Positions 60,566 through 64,000 of a stretch of DNA of 64,000 bases are shown piece after piece. Within the stretch, counting starts at the first letter, position 1. Each line of letters begins with the position of its first letter. The stretch comes from an uncultured Prevotella sp. (GTDB lineage: Bacteria > Bacteroidota > Bacteroidia > Bacteroidales > Bacteroidaceae), in contig CAJKDU010000007.1 in assembly GCA_905198745.1 (NCBI GenBank), forward strand, positions 1 to 64,000, in the 5' to 3' direction. Below the pieces are notes generated by a model. It was not told the DNA's origin. It was given only the letters and a program-made list of their open reading frames with translations, and searched no databases. The position numbers and the translations under genes were made by a program.

Positions 60566-61438
60566 ATGAATAAGAAAGTATTGATCCCTGTTATTGTTGT
60601 TGGCCTTCTTCTTGTGGCTGGCATCGCCTATCTTTCCTACAGCCTTTCACGCCAGAAACAGGCCAACAAGGACATGCAGGAACTCGCGGAACTCGACAAG
60701 AAGGAGATGGAAAACGAATACCAGCAATTCGCCGACCAGTACAGCGAGATGAAGACGCGCATCAACAACGACTCTATCGTGGCGCAACTCACCCAGGAAC
60801 AACTGCGCACCCAGCAGCTTCTTAGCGAACTCAAACGCGTGAAGAGCAACGACGCCAACGAAATTATGCGCCTTAAACGGGAACTTGCCACCGTGCGCAA
60901 GGTGCTCCGCAACTATATTCTTGAGATAGACTCGCTCAATCGCCTCAACCAGAATCTCACGGCCGAGAATACACGCGTGAAGGGACAGTATGCTGAAAGC
61001 TTGAAACAGATAGAGAATATCAGTGCCGACAAGGCATCGCTTTCGGAGAAGGTGGCCATCGCTTCGCAACTCGATGCCACTGGCATCAGCATGTCCATGC
61101 TCAAGAGTAATCACAAGCCCACCGACCGCATTAAAAAGGCCAAGACCATACAGGTGAGTTTCAAAATAGCCAAGAACGTTACCGCCCAGAGCGGCGTGCG
61201 TACCCTCTACGTGCGCATCACTACGCCAACCGGTGCCGTCCTGCAAGGTGGAGGCTCCTTCAATTACGAAAACCGCAACATGCAGTGCTCCATGAAGAAG
61301 AGCATAGAATATGGCGGACAGGAAACATCCGTGGTTACCTATCGGCCTATCGGAGAGTCGCTTGACGGCGGAACCTATTTGGTGAGCATCTTTGAAGGCG
61401 GCAACATGATAGGCTCCAGAAGTTTCACATTTAAATAA
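60566..61438 (+). CDS. Membrane-anchored coiled-coil protein of unknown function
   Basis: No named family is recognised in this 290-aa protein. One membrane segment lies at about residues 5-25 (VLIPVIVVGLLLVAGIAYLS). A long charged coiled coil runs from about 30 to 165 (EMENEYQQFADQYSEMKTRI; LTQEQLRTQQLLSELKRVKS). A compact beta-rich domain of about 90 residues follows (KTIQVSFKIAKNVTAQSGVR; LYVRITTPTGAVLQGGGSF; YLVSIFEGGNMIGSRSFTF). The topology suggests a periplasmic rod with a globular tip. It precedes the TolC and HlyD genes by 24 bases, so a link to the same envelope system is possible but unproven. Confidence 0.78.
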   Translation: MNKKVLIPVIVVGLLLVAGIAYLSYSLSRQKQANKDMQELAELDKKEMENEYQQFADQYSEMKTRINNDSIVAQLTQEQLRTQQLLSELKRVKSNDANEIMRLKRELATVRKVLRNYILEIDSLNRLNQNLTAENTRVKGQYAESLKQIENISADKASLSEKVAIASQLDATGISMSMLKSNHKPTDRIKKAKTIQVSFKIAKNVTAQSGVRTLYVRITTPTGAVLQGGGSFNYENRNMQCSMKKSIEYGGQETSVVTYRPIGESLDGGTYLVSIFEGGNMIGSRSFTFK

Positions 61439-61462
61439 AGGAAAGTTTTCCATACGTATATT

Positions 61463-62959
61463 ATGAATATCAGAACGTTCGTTTTAGCGGCATTGGCAGC
61501 CGCGACAACCGTTGACGTGGGAGCGCAGCAGGTGCTCACACTCGACAGTTGCCGCGCAATGGCGCTGCGCAACAATAAAAAACTGGGCACTGCCAGGCTC
61601 AAGCAGGAGATGGCGATGAACACCCGCAAGGCGGCCCGCACCAAGTATCTGCCACATGTCGACGTGGTGGGCGGATACACTTTTACCAGTCGTGAAATCT
61701 CACTCCTCAACAAACAGCAAAAGGCGGCATTCAACGGACTGGGCTCCAATCTTGTGCAGGGGCTCTCGGCCAACCTTCAACCTACACTCTCAGGACTTGT
61801 GGAGCAGGGACTTATCAGTGCGGAACAGGCTGGACAGTTCGGCCAGGTCCTTGGCAAACTCGGTCAAGACATGGCAGAGCCTCTCAACCAGGCAGGACGT
61901 AAGGTGACCGACGCCTTCCGTACTGACACCCGAAACATATTTGCAGCATCCGTCATGGTTACCCAACCTATATATATGGGTGGTGCCATCATCGCTGCCA
62001 ACAAAATGGCGGACATCAGCGAGCAACTCGCAGCCAACGACCGGCAGAGCCAACTCCAGTCAACGCTCTACGACATTGACCAAGCCTATTGGATGGTGGT
62101 GTCGCTCAAGCAGAAAAAGAAGTTGGCTGACAATTATCTCAAACTCGTCAACAAGTTCAGCGACGATGTGGACAAGATGATCAAGCAAGGTGTGGCTACA
62201 CGTGCTGACGGTCTCAAGGTAGACGTGAAAGTGAACGAGGCAGAGATGACGCTCACCCAAGTGGAGAACGGGCTGTCGCTCTCCAAGATGCTGCTCTGCC
62301 AACTCTGCGGCATGCCCGTGAGCGACCAGGTGACCCTGGCAGACGAGGACCGTGAGGACTTCCGCTCTGAGCAGCCAGACCCAATAGGCACCAACGAGGA
62401 AGCCATCGAGAACCGTCCCGAACTCCTCATGCTTCAAAACGCTGTGGAGTTGGCCAAGCAGTCCACCCGGTTGGTGCGTGCTGCCTATCTGCCCCAAGTG
62501 GCGCTTACGGGCGGCTACATGGTGAGCAATCCCAATGTGTTCAATGGCTTTGAGAAGAAATTCGCAGGCGTTTGGAACGTGGGCGTGTTGGTACGCGTGC
62601 CGGTGTGGAACTGGTTTGAGGGTGCCTACAAGGTGCGCGCCAGTCGCAACGCGGCAGCCATTGCGGCGCTGGAGCTGAGCGACGCGCAGGAAAAGGTAAA
62701 CCTCCAGGTCAACCAGTGTCGCTACAAGCTGGGCGAGGCTTCCAAAAGACTGCGCATGGCACAGAAAAACATAGAGAGTGCCGACGAGAACCTGCGCTGT
62801 GCCAACCTTGGCTTCAAGGAGGGCGTGATGCAGACCACCGACGTTATGACGGCACAGACAGCCTGGCTACAGGCACAGACCCAGAAAATAGATGCCGAGA
62901 TTGACGTCAAACTCTCGCAGGTAGGTCTGCGAAAGGCTCTCGGACAACTCAAGCAATAG
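61463..62959 (+). CDS. TolC family outer-membrane efflux protein
   Basis: TolC proteins form the outer-membrane channel of tripartite exporters. The 498-aa product has a signal peptide (FVLAALAAATTVDVGAQQ) and two long helical repeats. The first begins LTLDSCRAMALRNNKKLGTA; the second is marked by ENRPELLMLQNAVELAKQST near residue 311. VRAAYLPQVALTGGYMVSNP and GFKEGVMQTTDVMTAQTAWL near 450 are typical outer-membrane factor motifs. An insert near residues 85-150 (GLGSNLVQGLSANLQPTLSG) is longer than usual. The HlyD gene follows 41 bases later. Confidence 0.93.
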   Translation: MNIRTFVLAALAAATTVDVGAQQVLTLDSCRAMALRNNKKLGTARLKQEMAMNTRKAARTKYLPHVDVVGGYTFTSREISLLNKQQKAAFNGLGSNLVQGLSANLQPTLSGLVEQGLISAEQAGQFGQVLGKLGQDMAEPLNQAGRKVTDAFRTDTRNIFAASVMVTQPIYMGGAIIAANKMADISEQLAANDRQSQLQSTLYDIDQAYWMVVSLKQKKKLADNYLKLVNKFSDDVDKMIKQGVATRADGLKVDVKVNEAEMTLTQVENGLSLSKMLLCQLCGMPVSDQVTLADEDREDFRSEQPDPIGTNEEAIENRPELLMLQNAVELAKQSTRLVRAAYLPQVALTGGYMVSNPNVFNGFEKKFAGVWNVGVLVRVPVWNWFEGAYKVRASRNAAAIAALELSDAQEKVNLQVNQCRYKLGEASKRLRMAQKNIESADENLRCANLGFKEGVMQTTDVMTAQTAWLQAQTQKIDAEIDVKLSQVGLRKALGQLKQ

Positions 62960-63000
62960 AATCAAGGAGAAGAACAACAAACATAGAAAAAGAGAAAATT

Positions 63001-63993
63001 ATGACAGCTAAAAGTCAACACAAGAATATCCTCATCACAACAGGCGTCATCACCTGTGTCATCGTTATTGTTGCCGTAGCAGGCTACCTGCTGCTCGGCA
63101 AGCAAACAGAGGTTATCCAGGGACAGGTGGAAGTGGCGGAATACCGGGTGTCTTCGAAACTGCCCGGACGCGTGGTGGAAATCCGGGTGAAAGAGGGCGA
63201 CTATGTTCATGCCGGCGACACACTTGCCATACTCGAAGTGCCGGAGGTCGACGCACAGAAGAAAAGTGCCGAGGCAACGGAGGGCGCAGCCAGTGCCGTG
63301 AGCTCCATGACCGACAAGGGCGCACGCCAGGAACAGGTGCAGGCTGCCTTCCAGCTGGTGCAGCAGGCACAGGCCGCACGTGACATTGCCAAGAAAACCT
63401 ATGACCGTATGCAGAACCTCTACGACGAGGGCGTGATGAGCGCACAGAAACGTGACGAGGCATTCGCAGTCTACAAGGCAAGCGAAGCCCAGGTGATGGC
63501 TGCCAAGAGCCAGTATGACATGGCACGCAACGGTGCACGTCAGGAAGAGAAAAAGGCTGCAGCCGAACAGGTCAAGGCAGCTCAGGGCATGGTAGACGTG
63601 GTGAAGTCGCTGCTCCGCGAAACCGTGCAGGTGGCACAGTATGACGGCGAGGTGAGCGACATCTATCCCAAGGTCGGCGAACTCGTTGGCATGGGATCAC
63701 CCATCATGAGCATCTCGCTCATGGACGACATCTGGGGTACGTTCAATGTGCGTGAAGACCAACTGGCCGGCATGAAGGTCGGCGAAACCTTTACAGCCTA
63801 CTCACCAGCCTTCAACAAGGACATCAAGATGAAGGTATACTACATGAAAGACCAAGGTAGCTATGCCGCATGGAAGGCCACCAAGGCCAACGGCGACTAC
63901 GACCTCAAAACTTTCGAGGTGAAGGCGCGTCCAGTGACTAAACTTGAGGGCTTGCGCCCAGGCATGTCGCTCATCATCAAGGAGAATAAATGA
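63001..63993 (+). CDS. HlyD family membrane-fusion protein
   Basis: This 330-aa periplasmic adaptor would connect an inner-membrane pump to TolC. One membrane segment lies at the N-terminus (ILITTGVITCVIVIVAVAGY). The first lipoyl half follows (QVEVAEYRVSSKLPGRVVEI; VKEGDYVHAGDTLAILEVPE). A coiled-coil hairpin covers about 85-205 (AFQLVQQAQAARDIAKKTYD), and the second half is YDGEVSDIYPKVGELVGMGS. The stop is 7 bases before the window edge, so the pump, probably an ABC-2 type permease, is expected just beyond. Confidence 0.92.
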   Translation: MTAKSQHKNILITTGVITCVIVIVAVAGYLLLGKQTEVIQGQVEVAEYRVSSKLPGRVVEIRVKEGDYVHAGDTLAILEVPEVDAQKKSAEATEGAASAVSSMTDKGARQEQVQAAFQLVQQAQAARDIAKKTYDRMQNLYDEGVMSAQKRDEAFAVYKASEAQVMAAKSQYDMARNGARQEEKKAAAEQVKAAQGMVDVVKSLLRETVQVAQYDGEVSDIYPKVGELVGMGSPIMSISLMDDIWGTFNVREDQLAGMKVGETFTAYSPAFNKDIKMKVYYMKDQGSYAAWKATKANGDYDLKTFEVKARPVTKLEGLRPGMSLIIKENK

Positions 63994-64000
63994 CACCGCG

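Overview
The window looks like a chromosomal segment of a Prevotellaceae-type Bacteroidota. The evidence is a SusC/SusD pair, type IX secretion components (PorQ, and a PorE-like OmpA lipoprotein), ExbB/ExbD/TonB sets, DUF1573, DUF3822 and PafA-type proteins. Many genes also carry Bacteroidota promoters with a TAnnTTTG -7 box, usually 16-35 bases before the start codon. Coding DNA is moderately GC-rich. I see no phage, insertion sequence, CRISPR array or rRNA operon. One tRNA gene (Ser, GGA) is present.

Layout. 1-979 is non-coding. 980-8455 holds an alpha-2-macroglobulin-like protein, a DUF1573 protein and ispH. 8550-10213 (minus) holds porQ and cmk. 10398-13634 holds a TonB protein, a polyprenyl synthase, an unknown helical protein and a TatD nuclease, followed by tRNA-Ser. 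14296-17507 (minus) holds trmB and an operon of lipoprotein, ECF sigma factor and a fused anti-sigma/outer-membrane-barrel protein. 17630-25276 (plus) holds a LUD protein, topoisomerase III, the PorE-like lipoprotein, an RNA methyltransferase, thyA and folA. 25678-28711 (minus) holds an Lrp regulator and an ExbB-membrane protein-ExbD-ExbD operon. 28971-33652 (minus) is a SusCD pair. 33920-42467 holds an RluA-type synthase, an AraC regulator, dxs, a serpin, rsmD, DUF3822 and a pilin-like protein. 42550-51437 holds a RecD-like helicase, a PafA phosphatase, cls, queE, queD, dnaG, a DKNYY-repeat protein and a cyclophilin. 52037-59406 (minus) is one tightly packed eight-gene unit: MATE exporter, kinase, phosphoesterase and dTDP-sugar genes with purT. 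60566-63993 starts an export system (coiled-coil protein, TolC, HlyD) that runs off the edge.

The main unexplained feature is a family of modular intergenic repeats. Three near full-length copies, one diverged full-length copy and several partial ones lie at 14024-14150, 25335-25453, 36845-37165, 51611-51935 and 59672-60262. In order they carry: a CG-alternating block; a T-rich segment ending in CACTTTTCTTGATAT; tandem GTGATAGATG units; a long palindrome around GCCACGGCCGTGGGC; and small hairpin units of the form GTTARY-N5-RYTAAC. At 59672-60262 two copies face each other. One hairpin pair shows a compensatory change between loci, which suggests that the structure is maintained. I do not recognise this element.

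Pathway links visible here: ispH, dxs and the polyprenyl synthase belong to isoprenoid synthesis; thyA and folA share a thymidylate/folate cycle; queD and queE make the queuosine precursor; rfbB with FdtA- and FdtB-like enzymes should make a dTDP-3-amino-3,6-dideoxyhexose for surface glycans; ExbB/ExbD/TonB would energise SusCD.
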